Source: an uncultured Flavobacteriaceae bacterium (GTDB lineage: Bacteria > Bacteroidota > Bacteroidia > Flavobacteriales > Flavobacteriaceae). Taken from it: a stretch of DNA of 64,000 nucleotides. The stretch covers positions 52,929 through 116,928 of the forward strand of contig CANMSA010000007.1 of assembly GCA_947500385.1 (NCBI GenBank). The letters run 5' to 3'. The notes under the pieces were generated by a model. That model ran no database searches, had not been told where the DNA came from, and saw only the letters and a program-made list of their open reading frames with translations. Positions 38,515 to 47,977 of this stretch are shown one piece after another (position 1 is the stretch's first letter; every line of letters starts with the position of its first letter). The translations under genes were made by a program, and so were the position numbers.

Positions 38515-39030
38515 ATGGGTAAAAGTAAAATACTCTTATCGGAAGGCAATCGGCCCTTATGGCAATTGGTAATCGCATCTGTTCTTTACACAGGGGTAAT
38601 TGTGTTGTTGTTCATTTTTTTTAGGGATTTTGAATTTACCCCGGAGGGGAAAGCACTTCGGATCAGCTTTGATCCACTTACAGTTGCGCTATTTTTGTTG
38701 CCTACCGCCCTGGCTTTTTCACTGGTTAAAGACCTACTCTTTGATCTGGACGAAAAAAAGTACAAAGAACAATATAGTTTGGGAGCAATAAAATTTGGGA
38801 GGTGGCGTCAACTTCCCGAGATCGAGTACGTATCGGTGTTTCGACAATTAAAGGCGAACGGTGATATCATCTTTGAAGTAAATCTTTGGTACAATAGAAA
38901 CAAACACTTCAATGTGTACGAGCACTTGGAACAAGCACCGGCGATAGAGATGGGGAAGGCCGTGTCTACCGCATTGAACGTACGGTTACGCGATGCCACC
39001 GTTCCAAATAAACATAAATGGCTCGGTTAA
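38515..39030 (+). CDS. Small membrane protein, unknown
   Basis: A 171-residue protein that I do not recognise. Two transmembrane helices are evident (about res 17-36, LVIASVLYTGVIVLLFIFFR, and about 54-69, LTVALFLLPTALAFSLV), with a short loop between, then a ~95-residue soluble C-terminal part (KYKEQYSLGAIKFGRWRQLPEIEYVSVFRQLKANGDIIFEVNLWYNRNKHFNVYEHL) that resembles a PH-like beta domain and probably faces the cytoplasm. It starts 9 bp after the atpC terminator, so it may have a very short leader or be part of read-through. Convergent with the M61 peptidase gene. Confidence 0.75.
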   Translation: MGKSKILLSEGNRPLWQLVIASVLYTGVIVLLFIFFRDFEFTPEGKALRISFDPLTVALFLLPTALAFSLVKDLLFDLDEKKYKEQYSLGAIKFGRWRQLPEIEYVSVFRQLKANGDIIFEVNLWYNRNKHFNVYEHLEQAPAIEMGKAVSTALNVRLRDATVPNKHKWLG

Positions 39031-39098
39031 GTGTTTACTCGTCCAATTGTTCTAATGGCAAAGTATAAGCCCAGCCGGCTTTCTGAGTACTTTGCACC

Positions 39099-40900
39099 TT
39101 ACTCGCCATGTAGCCAAGCGTTTCTAGTTTTCAGAATAGCGGCTGAAGGTTTCTCCCCATTCTGCTCTATAAGAGATAGGGAATAGGCAGCGCTGGCTTC
39201 AAGCAACACTGTTGTTGACTTTTTCGATCCAAAACGCTCGAAGTCGATTTTTAAACGATCTCCTACTTTTAATGTTTTTAAATACTCGCCAAAACCTTGC
39301 CCGTTTGGTAATGGTAATTCATTGATTGCCGAAATCATATCTCCTTTCTCCAATCCGGCGGTATAGGCGGGACTTCCCATTACCGGAGTGCCCTGTATTG
39401 TCATATCGGTACCCGTATTCACTGTAGCACCGAAATAGGGAATGCTTGCGTTTTGAGTGAGCGCCACCCCCACAGGGTCAAACAATGAACCGTAATCTGG
39501 CATTTCACTTTGGTAAATGTACTTGTCGAAGAAGTCTTTGCCGAAGGCTTCCCCAGCATACGCGACAAGGGTCCTTTGTAAATCTTTGATGGTATAAGGC
39601 TTTTCTGTTTTGCCGTAGGTTTGCCAAACAAGTTTCATGTAATCATCTAAATTTAGATTACGTTGCCGTAACGAGAGATCCAGGGCCAATCCTAACATGC
39701 TGCCATATGAATAGTACGAAACAAAGGTATTCCCACGATTCACCGGGTCTACCGATGTGGCGGCATCTACAAAAGGTGCTTGGTAGCTCATCTCAATCGG
39801 CGTAAAGAACTTTCTTCCCGGCGAATTCCAAACATAGTTGAAAGTACCTGTGAGACGCTGAACATAATCTTCTTCGGATATCAGTTCGGCACGGCATAGA
39901 ACAAGGTTGGTATAGTAACTGGTAAAACCCTCTGCAAACCATAGTTCTCCGCTCATATTGGCTTTTTCAAAATCAAAGGGCTCTAGCGATGCTGGTCGGA
40001 TGCGTTCCACATTCCATGCGTGAAAAAATTCATGGGAAACCGTGCCGATGTTACGTTCCATGCCCCCTTCTGCCAGACTTGTCGTGCTTGTTAAAATAGT
40101 TGAATTTCGGTGTTCCATACCATCCCCGGAGGCATTGGGGATGTAACAGGCTAAAAAAGTGTATTTACCATTATCGAAGTCGGGAAGTTCCCCAAAAACC
40201 TCTTTTTCTGCCAATACTACTTTTTTGACCCTTTCGAAATATGCATCCGTTTCTTCTTGTGATCCATTGTGGTGCAAAGCAAGTTGAATTGATTGTGTTT
40301 TCTCTTTGGAAGCAACCTTGAATTCCTTTAAATGAAAATTGCTTATTTCGGTGGGGGAGTCCATAAAATAGTACAAATTCGGGGGACGGAGTACTTTGTT
40401 CCCGAAACCAAGAATAGTTGTGTGGCCACTTTCCAATGAAGGTCTTGACGAACTTTGAAGTCTACTTCGATGCTCCTATTCGCAAATGCCGGAGCATACA
40501 TAAAAGTGGCGGGGATATTCAAATGGGCGTGGGTCTCATCGACTTGGGAATAGGTGCCATCTCCGCGATTGGCAAAGAGGGTATAGCTAATATGAATTTC
40601 CCCATCATGTCCCGTAAGTGCCCATTGGTAAGGGTCGGGACGCATAATTTTTAACGCATTTCCCTTCCCATCAAATGCTTTAAAATCATAAACATTTTTA
40701 GCGAATTCATGCAGCGCGTAGCGTCCGGGGGAAGTTCGGCTCATACGAACCTTTAAAGTGTCATTGGCAACATCGGGAAACGAAACCTTTATATGCGCCT
40801 CATGATGTACTGCATTTTCAAAGGATATTTCGTAAGAATTTACTTGTGCGCCACCTACTGCCGACACGAACAACAATAACGTAAAAAAGGAAGCTCTCAT
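39099..40900 (-). pseudogene. M61-family glycyl aminopeptidase, disrupted by a single frameshift
   Basis: Two overlapping minus-strand frames make one M61 metallopeptidase of about 600 residues. The first (from ATG 40900) holds a signal peptide (MRASFFTLLLFVSAVGGAQ) and the N-terminal beta domain. The second carries the metallopeptidase domain with HEFFHAWNVERIRP (HExxH), the downstream Glu in LWFAEGFTSYY, and a PDZ domain (GSPAYTAGLEKGDMISAIN) before RNAWLHGE. The change of frame fits at the five-G run 40381-40385 (five C on the coding strand): one more C would read ...GTKYSVPPNLYYFMDSPTEIS, a natural M61 sequence. Either the gene is recently broken or a base is missing from the assembly. 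All catalytic residues remain intact, which favours a very recent event or an error. Confidence 0.85.
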
Positions 40901-41000
40901 GGGAAATCGATTTGACCACTAAAATACTAATTCCAGTCATGCGCGGTCTAAAATAATGATGTCGAAAAAAATTCTTTTTGCGGCCCGCCAATGATACGAT

Positions 41001-41552
41001 TTACTGCCAATCCCAATTCATAAGTTCCCAAGAAGTACCATCGGTCATTTGTGTTTTTAAAGTTTTAAAACCTACGCTTTTGTGCGCCCCTATAGAGCGT
41101 TGATTGGCCGTGGCCACTTCGGTAAAAAGACACTCAAAATCATTTTCCAATTCCTTTTTATAATAGTGGTACATCCCCTTGAACAGACCCTTTTTTCGAT
41201 AATTCTTATCAACGCATATCTGCCCCATGGCTACATAATTCCTGTTGGGTAAAAGGGTATCGGCCGCGGCGAACATGGGCTTTAAAACAGCAATGTCATT
41301 TCGAAAAGACCGTAGCATCACCAGGGCATAACCTACCACGGCTTCCCCATCTTTTGCAATGATATGGGGACAAGCATCATTCATTTTTTTTAAAATATCG
41401 TACGTGTGGTCTACAGTGATAAAACCCTCTTTTAGAAGTTCTTCCTTTGAGAGCCCTTTCGCCATATTTTTCTTTTGTAGTGCCAGTATCTGCACTAGTT
41501 CATCAACCTTGGAAACCCGCTCGTACGTAATCATATTATTGGTCTTGTTCAA
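41001..41552 (-). CDS. GNAT-family N-acetyltransferase
   Basis: A 183-residue acetyltransferase. The acetyl-CoA pyrophosphate loop is seen in DKNYRKKGLFKGMYHYYKKEL (about res 118-138, in place of R/QxxGxG/A) and the late motif NQRSIGAHKSVGFKTL is typical of GNAT proteins. The acceptor is unknown. A second ATG six codons in (MITYERV) is an equally good start. It stands alone between the M61 gene and a divergent pair of envelope-protein genes. Confidence 0.88.
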   Translation of the reverse strand: MNKTNNMITYERVSKVDELVQILALQKKNMAKGLSKEELLKEGFITVDHTYDILKKMNDACPHIIAKDGEAVVGYALVMLRSFRNDIAVLKPMFAAADTLLPNRNYVAMGQICVDKNYRKKGLFKGMYHYYKKELENDFECLFTEVATANQRSIGAHKSVGFKTLKTQMTDGTSWELMNWDWQ

Positions 41553-41695
41553 AGATACCTAAATTCACATTTCGATTTTCTTTTGGTGTTCTAGGTAGGG
41601 TGAAACCTTGGTGAGTTGTTAATTGACTGACGTGTTTTTAGAGTCTTCAAAATAGCACTGTAAAAACCTAATACTAAAACCAAACCACTTTTTCA

Positions 41696-42280
41696 ATGCG
41701 ACGTTCTCTACTTTTTTTAGTATGTTTTTTACTAGCATGTTTCGCTTTGAAGGCGCAAGATGCACCTGCGGTTTCTTATAAAAATCAAATCAGCACAAAC
41801 TTGTTACTTCCCGTTTTTAGTAGTGTAGACCTTAACTATGAACGTGCCTTGGGAAGTAAGTTTGCCTTAGGGTTGGCGGTTGCCGTATATGGTGAGAATA
41901 TTAAAGATCTTACGGTCGATAGTTTTAATGAAGCTACTTTGCGTACCAAAAATGAAGTAATGCCCTTTGCAAGGCTTTATTTCAATGGCAATCAAAATAA
42001 CAGCCATTTGTTGGAAATCTTTGGTTCATTTAGCCAGGTTGATGAAGACGGCAGGCTTGTTCGATCTGTGAATGATGCGGGTTTTGGTGTATACGATATT
42101 GGAGTGGAGTCTTATACCAGAGGAGGTTTTGGTATAGGTTATGGGTATCGTTTTCTCTTAATGGACGACAAGCTTGTCTTGGAAGGGCAATTTGGACTTC
42201 GTACGAATTTTGACCTCAATTTCGTTGTGTTAAATGCAGCCTTGATCCGAACCGGAATCAAAATAGGATATCGATTTTAA
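41696..42280 (+). CDS. Predicted small outer-membrane beta-barrel protein
   Basis: A 194-residue protein with a signal peptide (MRRSLLFLVCFLLACFALKAQ) and alternating beta strands (QISTNLLLPVFSSVDLNYERALGSKFALGLAVAVYG, GGFGIGYGYRFLLMDDKLVLEGQFGLRTNFDL) that end in IGYRF with a terminal Phe, which fits an outer-membrane barrel of about eight strands. No named family is recognised. It is followed after 10 bp by a lipoprotein gene, and the two are probably one unit. Confidence 0.8.
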   Translation: MRRSLLFLVCFLLACFALKAQDAPAVSYKNQISTNLLLPVFSSVDLNYERALGSKFALGLAVAVYGENIKDLTVDSFNEATLRTKNEVMPFARLYFNGNQNNSHLLEIFGSFSQVDEDGRLVRSVNDAGFGVYDIGVESYTRGGFGIGYGYRFLLMDDKLVLEGQFGLRTNFDLNFVVLNAALIRTGIKIGYRF

Positions 42281-42290
42281 AAAGGAAAAA

Positions 42291-42854
42291 ATGAAAACAA
42301 TACTATTAGGGATATTGGCAAGTGTTTTATTGGTGGGATGTTATTCCAGCGACGATTATAATGATCGATCCGTACAGTTACGGGTAGATAATGCAATTCA
42401 ATTTGACAACGAAGAGGAATATAGTGTGGGCGACACCTTGTATTTTCAGGTTGGTTTTAGCAGATACCTCGAAGAAGATGGTTTCTCGACACTTTTAGAT
42501 GTTTTCGAAACGACGAACGATGAACAATTTGGTTTTTCCTTTCAACTGGATAAGTACTCGGATTTTTCGAATAGGTACGAATCAGTATTCATAGACCAAG
42601 AACTAATTATTGGTCCTAGAGGAGACGACGCTAATTTCTTTGGAGATAGTATGGTGGTCGAGTTAAATGATGCGAGGGATGCATATACTGCCGAAGTGGG
42701 AATTGTGTTGACCGAGATAGGTGACTTTCAGCTCGATTTTGATTTTCTTAATTTTGCCCCTCCTTTTGGTGATGATAACAAAGTGCGCGTCTTTATCGAG
42801 TATATCCCAGCCACGACTAGTACGTTGAATCTGGAATTTTCCGTGATAGAATAG
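42291..42854 (+). CDS. Putative lipoprotein, unknown
   Basis: A 187-residue protein with a lipoprotein signal (MKTILLGILASVLLVGC, lipobox LVGC, Cys17) and an acidic, beta-rich mature part of ~170 residues. No family is recognised. It lies 10 bp downstream of the beta-barrel gene; a physical or functional link of the two envelope proteins is likely but not shown. Confidence 0.8.
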   Translation: MKTILLGILASVLLVGCYSSDDYNDRSVQLRVDNAIQFDNEEEYSVGDTLYFQVGFSRYLEEDGFSTLLDVFETTNDEQFGFSFQLDKYSDFSNRYESVFIDQELIIGPRGDDANFFGDSMVVELNDARDAYTAEVGIVLTEIGDFQLDFDFLNFAPPFGDDNKVRVFIEYIPATTSTLNLEFSVIE

Positions 42855-42899
42855 AATAATTTTAAGCACCTTTAGAAGCGCATTTCCTTTGAAAGATGC

Positions 42900-42919
42900 T
42901 ACATTTGGCCTATGGCCAA
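42900..42919 (+). promoter_or_regulatory. -7 promoter element and inverted repeat at the bioF start
   Basis: TACATTTG (42900-42907) matches TAnnTTTG exactly and ends four bases before the bioF ATG (42912), so transcription should begin at or near the start codon. The same spot holds the inverted repeat TTGGCC-tat-GGCCAA (42905-42919) that spans the ATG. A bound repressor here would block both polymerase and start site. The repeat is unlike the known BirA operator, so a biotin role for it is not claimed. Confidence 0.4.
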
Positions 42920-44075
42920 TTTCCCTAAAAAACTAGCAGCCAAACTTGAGAAACGTGACCAAGAAGATGCATTGCGTGTACTACCATCCGGTGGTGAACT
43001 AGTTGACTTTTCTTCGAATGATTATCTGGGATTGGCCCGTGAAGGGAAAATCTCCAAAGAGGCCTTGAAATACTTGCATGGTCTTGGGGTACCAAATGGC
43101 GCCACAGGTTCCCGACTTTTATCGGGGAACCACACGCTCTACCAAGAGCTTGAAGGCAGGCTAACCAACATTCACGATTGTGAGGCCGCCCTGGTGTTTA
43201 ATTCAGGATATGATGCCAATATCGGCTTCTTTTCGTCGGTACCGCAACGAGGCGATATCATTTTATTTGATGAACTGATACATGCAAGCATTCGTGATGG
43301 AATTCAAATGAGCCATGCCAAGAGTTTCAAGTTCGCCCATAATGATACAAACGACCTTCAAGCGACCTTTGATCGAAATTGTGCCAAGATGTCTTCCGAT
43401 ACGGTCGTTTACCTGGTTACGGAATCGGTTTTTTCAATGGATGGTGATACGCCAAACCTACAGGCCTTGGTCGACTTTTCAGTTAGGAATGGCTGTTACT
43501 TGGTGGTCGATGAAGCCCATGCCGTAGGTGTTTTTGGAAACAAGGGTGCGGGTTTGATACAAGAACTGGGGCTCGCTGAAAAAGTATTTGCCCGGGTCAT
43601 TACGTTCGGAAAAGCTTTTGGGTGTCATGGAGCGGCGATTTTGGGAAGTAGTGCGTTAAAGACCTACCTGGTCAATTTTGCAAGAAGTTTGATTTACACT
43701 ACGGGCCTTCCGCCACATACTGTGGCTACGATGTTGTCCGCGTACGATTTCATGGGTAGCAATGAAGGGCAAGAAAAAAGGGAGCAGCTTCATATGTTCA
43801 TACAAAACTTCAGGGCTCAACTTTTAGAAGCGGGGTTACAAACTCTTTTCATACCTAGTAATTCGGCAATCCACTGCTGTGTAGTTCCGGGCAATCGACA
43901 CGTAAAGGAAATAGCTCAAAAACTCCGCATGGCAGGTAATGATGTGAAACCAATTTTATCACCGACCGTACAGAAGGGAAAAGAAAGGGTGCGTTTTTGC
44001 TTGCATGCCTATAATACGGCCGACGAGGTTGAACACCTAATTTCGCTTTTGTCCAAGTTAACGATTCGCGTGTGA
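42912..44075 (+). CDS. bioF: 8-amino-7-oxononanoate synthase
   Basis: A 387-residue PLP-dependent alpha-oxoamine synthase that joins pimeloyl-ACP (or CoA) with L-alanine in biotin synthesis. Features: FSSNDYLGLAR near the start, GATGSRLLSGNHTLYQELEGRL, the His-stacking and Asp motif VVDEAHAVGVFGNKGAGL (about res 197-214), and the PLP lysine in ITFGKAFGCHGAAILG. A related KBL or serine palmitoyltransferase role is less likely, because bioD follows in the same unit. It overlaps the DUF2007 gene by four bases. Confidence 0.93.
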   Translation: MANFPKKLAAKLEKRDQEDALRVLPSGGELVDFSSNDYLGLAREGKISKEALKYLHGLGVPNGATGSRLLSGNHTLYQELEGRLTNIHDCEAALVFNSGYDANIGFFSSVPQRGDIILFDELIHASIRDGIQMSHAKSFKFAHNDTNDLQATFDRNCAKMSSDTVVYLVTESVFSMDGDTPNLQALVDFSVRNGCYLVVDEAHAVGVFGNKGAGLIQELGLAEKVFARVITFGKAFGCHGAAILGSSALKTYLVNFARSLIYTTGLPPHTVATMLSAYDFMGSNEGQEKREQLHMFIQNFRAQLLEAGLQTLFIPSNSAIHCCVVPGNRHVKEIAQKLRMAGNDVKPILSPTVQKGKERVRFCLHAYNTADEVEHLISLLSKLTIRV

Positions 44076-44455
44076 AAGATACCTTCGCCACCATAGCAAC
44101 GTTTGAGTTTTCGGCAGATGTAGTCATCATCAAGGGCCGTTTAGAATCTGAAGGGATTCAGGTGTTTTTGACCGATGAGAATACCATTAACTCAGACCCT
44201 GCGATAAGCGCTGCCTTGGGAGGGGTGAAACTTCAAGTGTATGCCACCGATCGGGAACGTGCCATGGCAATATATGAAGAGGTGCGGGCCTATGCCCTTG
44301 GCGATGACGGCTTACCGATCACCTGCCCCAACTGTAAGGCGCAAAAATCCGAGGTCTATTATGAACGTAAGGGGCTTTTTTATAAACTTTTCCCATTTTT
44401 TGAGATTAGAAAATTCAAATGCCTAAATTGTGGAATGATTACAAAACCCGATTGA
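44072..44455 (+). CDS. DUF2007 (putative signal-transducing) protein with a C4 zinc ribbon
   Basis: A 127-residue protein starting with GTG that overlaps the bioF stop (GTGA, 44072-44075). The first ~70 residues are a DUF2007-type domain (TIATFEFSADVVIIKGRLESEGIQVFLTDENT... GVKLQVYATDRERAMAIYEEV). The C-terminal part has two CPNC/CLNC knuckles (ITCPNCKAQKSEVYYE, FKCLNCGMITKPD) that should bind zinc. Function is unknown. It sits between bioF and bioD in what looks like one transcript, and bioD starts one base after its stop codon, so its translation is likely coupled to both. Confidence 0.85.
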   Translation: MKDTFATIATFEFSADVVIIKGRLESEGIQVFLTDENTINSDPAISAALGGVKLQVYATDRERAMAIYEEVRAYALGDDGLPITCPNCKAQKSEVYYERKGLFYKLFPFFEIRKFKCLNCGMITKPD

Positions 44456-44456
44456 C

Positions 44457-45074
44457 ATGCAACGAATTTTTGTTACTGGAATTTCTACGGAAGTGGGGAA
44501 AACCATTGCTTCGGCAATTATAGTCGAGGCCTTGGAGGCAGACTATTGGAAACCCGTTCAGGCAGGAGATTTAGACAATACCGACAGCCACAAGGTGGCG
44601 GCCTTGATTTCAAATACCAAAACAAAAATTCACAAAAGCAGCTTTGAATTAAAGACGCCTATGAGCCCACATGCGGCTGCAGAAATAGATGGTGTAATTT
44701 TGGATGCCAATAAAATCCATGAGCCACATACCGATAATCATATGGTGATAGAAGGGGCTGGCGGACTCTTAGTGCCTTTGAATGGGGCCGATACCATCTT
44801 GGACATTATCATGCCGAACTACAAGGTTGTGGTAGTATCAAGACATTACCTAGGAAGCATCAACCATACCCTGCTAACAGTGAATTGGTTAAAAATGAGG
44901 GGTTACCAGGTATCTTTGTTGTTCAGTGGAGATGCGCACCCTTCCACAGAAGATATCATTCTTCATAAAACAGGTGTTTCTTTGATCGGGAGAATAGACG
45001 AGGAAAAAACATTCGATACAACGACCGTTACAAAATACGCCGATAAGTTTCGAGCGAAACTACAATCACTCTAA
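44457..45074 (+). CDS. bioD: Dethiobiotin synthetase
   Basis: A 205-residue ATP-dependent ligase that closes the ureido ring of dethiobiotin. The P-loop is TGISTEVGKTIAS (res ~6-18), followed by YWKPVQAGDLDNTDS and MSPHAAAEIDG, and the VIEGAGGLLVPLN motif at about res 98-110, all typical of BioD. It ends in a 9-bp overlap with the convergent GT39-like gene. Confidence 0.96.
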   Translation: MQRIFVTGISTEVGKTIASAIIVEALEADYWKPVQAGDLDNTDSHKVAALISNTKTKIHKSSFELKTPMSPHAAAEIDGVILDANKIHEPHTDNHMVIEGAGGLLVPLNGADTILDIIMPNYKVVVVSRHYLGSINHTLLTVNWLKMRGYQVSLLFSGDAHPSTEDIILHKTGVSLIGRIDEEKTFDTTTVTKYADKFRAKLQSL

Positions 45075-46556
45075 ACGACGGTAAATATCCGCTGCCTCTA
45101 CTTGGGTTTCCAGTATGTAATACTTTTCGAGGTAACGGTCTATATACGTATTTTCGGCAGCTAATTTCTTATCGAACTTCAAACGGTCGGTGCGGGTAAC
45201 CACAATTGCGGGCCGTATTTCCGTCATGATGTATACGAGTTCTTCGATGCCCGTTTTTCGCGGGTTTTTGTAGTATGGGAAGAGCTCGTTTCTGCAAATA
45301 TTGCTAGGATGCGTTGCCGACATTGTAGGTGGTTTGCTATCGATTCCCCAATAGCCTATGTGATACCCTAAGAACAACACATTCTTTTCCTTGGGATGGT
45401 TTTTTAGAAGATAGCGCGGAACCGAAATACCCTCCCCGTTGTAGAAGGTATCCCGTTCGATTTTGTGTTGTGCGATTCTATAGTATTCCAAATAGCTCTC
45501 TGCAGGTATGGCAACAATTAAAAAGAATGCCAGTGCCCCGGTATAGTGCCATTTGCGAAAAAAAGGAATGCAAGCGATGGCCAATGCCACTAATACGATC
45601 AACAACGGATGCAATTGAATTAAATAGTGACTGTTGATTCTACCCGCCTTGGCAAATGAAAACAAGGCTCCAAGAACCGCGACAATGATCAACTGTACTT
45701 TTTTATCATGTAGATTCAGATACTTCTTTTTCCATGCCAGTACAAAGAAAATGGCCAAAACCAAAAAAGTAGGAGCCAGATTTAAAATAGAGCTGCGTCT
45801 AGCCCCGGCATATTCCAAGGCCGCCAATACCACCGAATTCCACCAAACTTCTCCTCTTTCGGTAAAATAGTAGGGCAGAAAGGTAATCGCCACTATAATC
45901 AGAATTCCTAGTCCGTATAACAATGCAGTGATGGCTCCTCGCACGTATTCTTTTTTGGAAAAATAAAAATATACCAAGTACATGCCGAGAAAAAGAGCGG
46001 TGTAGGCGATGTTCAACTTTGTCATTATTGCCAGGCCGATTAAGAGTCCGGCTATTAGATGGCCACTGTACCTCGTGGATCTTAACAGCAGCCAGAGTCC
46101 TGGCATAAAAAAAGCCATGCAGAGGTGTTCAGACATGACCCCTTGTATGCTTCCGAACAAACTTTGAAGGGCCACCGCCGCCATAGCGGCCCAAAAACCC
46201 ACTTTTTTAGACCCAATATGCGAACCGATCTTAAAAGTAAAAAAGGCCGTGGTGGCCACCAATACTGCACCGATAAACCGAATGGCCAAAAAGCTTTTCC
46301 CGAAAATATAAATGATACCCGCAAAAAATAGAAAGGTGATGGGCGGTTTAAGATCCCATAGCTGGGTATAAGGCAAAAAACCGTCGACCCATGATTGTCC
46401 CATTAAAATAAAGGTACTCTCGTCTCGATCTACATAGTCGCGAAAGAAAAAAGGAAACCGAACAAAGACCGACGCGAACAGTAAGAGCGAAAATACCCTG
46501 CGCTCCCCCATACCAGCATAATTGGGAGTAAGTGCCGTAATTAGCTTATTTAGCAT
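45066..46556 (-). CDS. Multi-pass membrane glycosyltransferase (GT39/ArnT-like)
   Basis: A 496-residue membrane protein with about ten to twelve transmembrane helices. The first periplasmic loop carries the GT-C hallmark YVDRDESTFILMGQSWVDGFLPYTQLWDLKPP (about res 41-72), with the acidic DRDE pair expected at the active site of dolichol- or polyprenyl-phosphate-sugar transferases. The C-terminal part is soluble (NVLFLGYHIGYWGIDSKPPTMSATHPSNICRNELFPYYKNP). The acceptor is unknown; lipid A, glycans or glycoproteins are all possible. It is inserted on the opposite strand between bioD and bioA. Confidence 0.85.
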   Translation of the reverse strand: MLNKLITALTPNYAGMGERRVFSLLLFASVFVRFPFFFRDYVDRDESTFILMGQSWVDGFLPYTQLWDLKPPITFLFFAGIIYIFGKSFLAIRFIGAVLVATTAFFTFKIGSHIGSKKVGFWAAMAAVALQSLFGSIQGVMSEHLCMAFFMPGLWLLLRSTRYSGHLIAGLLIGLAIMTKLNIAYTALFLGMYLVYFYFSKKEYVRGAITALLYGLGILIIVAITFLPYYFTERGEVWWNSVVLAALEYAGARRSSILNLAPTFLVLAIFFVLAWKKKYLNLHDKKVQLIIVAVLGALFSFAKAGRINSHYLIQLHPLLIVLVALAIACIPFFRKWHYTGALAFFLIVAIPAESYLEYYRIAQHKIERDTFYNGEGISVPRYLLKNHPKEKNVLFLGYHIGYWGIDSKPPTMSATHPSNICRNELFPYYKNPRKTGIEELVYIMTEIRPAIVVTRTDRLKFDKKLAAENTYIDRYLEKYYILETQVEAADIYRRLE

Positions 46557-46589
46557 ATTGGTCGCTAGAAGATATTATAAAATAATACG

Positions 46590-46665
46590 TTGTATTTTGC
46601 ATTGGTTTGCTTACTACTTTTGCCTTAAGACAAAGAGGTTGAAAATTTTTAATTTCCCATCTTTG
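46590..46665 (+). promoter_or_regulatory. Candidate promoter elements for bioA
   Basis: TACTTTTG (46615-46622) matches TAnnTTTG, with TTG 22 bases upstream (46590-46592). A second, weaker candidate is CATCTTTG (46658-46665) with TTG at 46639-46641, closer to the ATG at 46682. One of these should drive bioA and the KAS gene. The divergent GT gene must also start from this region. Confidence 0.4.
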
Positions 46666-46681
46666 CAAGATAGCCTAATTC

Positions 46682-47977
46682 ATGTATTCCATAAAGAGAA
46701 CATCCTTGAAAAATCTTTCAGAAAGAGACCAAAAGCATATATGGCATCCACTAACGCAGCACAAACTACATCCAAAAATGTTGGGCATCGTAAAGGCCAA
46801 GGGTGCTGTTTTATACGATGAGGACGGGAAATCGTATTTAGATGGAATTTCGTCCTGGTATACGAGCGCTTACGGGCATTGCAATGATCATATCATTGAA
46901 AAAGTGTATGGTCAAATGCAACAGTTGGATCAGGTGGTGTTCAGTGGTTTCACCCACGAACCCGCTGTGCGTTTGTCGGAAGAGCTGATAAAAGTCCTGC
47001 CCGAAAACCAGGCAAAAGTATTTTTTTCCGATAATGGATCCACGGCGACCGAGATCGGGATTAAAATGGCCTTGCAGTATCACTTCAACAAAGGGAATAA
47101 AAGGCATGTGATGTTGGCTTTCGAGAATGGTTTTCACGGAGATACTTTCGGCGCCATGTCCGTTTCAGGGCTCTCCGTCTACAATGGTCCGTTCGAAGAG
47201 TTCTTTATTGATGTAGAACGCATTCCCATACCGACTTCGGAGAATATTGACGAGACCCTTTCATGGTTGAAGCAAAGGCTGGAAAAACAAGATATCGCCG
47301 GCTTTATTTACGAACCTTTGGTACAAGGTGCCGCGGCCATGCAGATGTATGCCGCGACTCATTTGTCGAAAATAATAGCGCTTTTGCAGAAGAATGATGT
47401 GATTACGGTGGCCGATGAAGTGATGACCGGTTTTGGAAAGACAGGCACTTTTTTCGCGTCTGATCAGATTGCCGTAAAACCAGATGTGATGTGTATGTCA
47501 AAAGCCTTGACCGCTGGTTTATTGCCCATGGCGATTACCGCTTGTTCCCAGAAAATATTTGATGCCTTTTACAGTGATGATATCGGAAAAGGGCTATTTC
47601 ATGCACATACCTATAGCGCCAATCCCTTGGCATGCACCGCTGCCCTGGCAGGCCTGGAATTGTTACAGTCGAACGAAATGAGGGCGAATATAGAACGGGT
47701 CATTAAATCGCATGAACGATTTGAGCAAAAAATTAAAGGACATCCCATGGTCGCTAGGACAAGGCAGTGCGGAATTATTTTTGCCTTAGACCTCGCCGTT
47801 GAAATGGAACGCTATGGAAACCTAAGAGATCAATTATTTCATTTTTTTATGGAAAACGGAGTGTTTCTTAGACCTTTGGGAAATACCATTTATATTTCTG
47901 CCCCTTATATCACTACAGATGCACAATTGCAACAAATATACGAGGCTATCGAAGGAGCTTTGGCAATCATAAGATGA
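46682..47977 (+). CDS. bioA: Adenosylmethionine-8-amino-7-oxononanoate transaminase
   Basis: A 431-residue class III PLP aminotransferase converting KAPA to DAPA with SAM as amino donor. Family markers: HIWHPLTQHKL near the N-terminus, GISSWYTSAYGH (SAM site), NGFHGDTFGAMSVSG, VADEVMTGFGKTGTFFASD, and the PLP Lys in CMSKALTAG (~res 280). Length is normal. It is the first gene of a unit with the beta-ketoacyl synthase gene, overlapping it by four bases (ATGA). Confidence 0.97.
   Translation: MYSIKRTSLKNLSERDQKHIWHPLTQHKLHPKMLGIVKAKGAVLYDEDGKSYLDGISSWYTSAYGHCNDHIIEKVYGQMQQLDQVVFSGFTHEPAVRLSEELIKVLPENQAKVFFSDNGSTATEIGIKMALQYHFNKGNKRHVMLAFENGFHGDTFGAMSVSGLSVYNGPFEEFFIDVERIPIPTSENIDETLSWLKQRLEKQDIAGFIYEPLVQGAAAMQMYAATHLSKIIALLQKNDVITVADEVMTGFGKTGTFFASDQIAVKPDVMCMSKALTAGLLPMAITACSQKIFDAFYSDDIGKGLFHAHTYSANPLACTAALAGLELLQSNEMRANIERVIKSHERFEQKIKGHPMVARTRQCGIIFALDLAVEMERYGNLRDQLFHFFMENGVFLRPLGNTIYISAPYITTDAQLQQIYEAIEGALAIIR

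Noticed and set aside
39040..39125. A possible second frameshift at the M61 3' end: if one A is removed from the run of four A near 39130 (AAAA on the coding strand), the frame continues for about 30 residues to ...TLPLEQLDE
   Set aside because: The existing end RNAWLHGE looks like the usual M61 C-terminus, so the extra tail is probably fortuitous. Comparison with homologues would settle it.
42905..42919. BirA biotin operator at bioF
   Set aside because: The repeat TTGGCC-tat-GGCCAA does not resemble the known BirA sites (TTGTnAACC-type half-sites with a ~14-15 base gap), so the label was not used.
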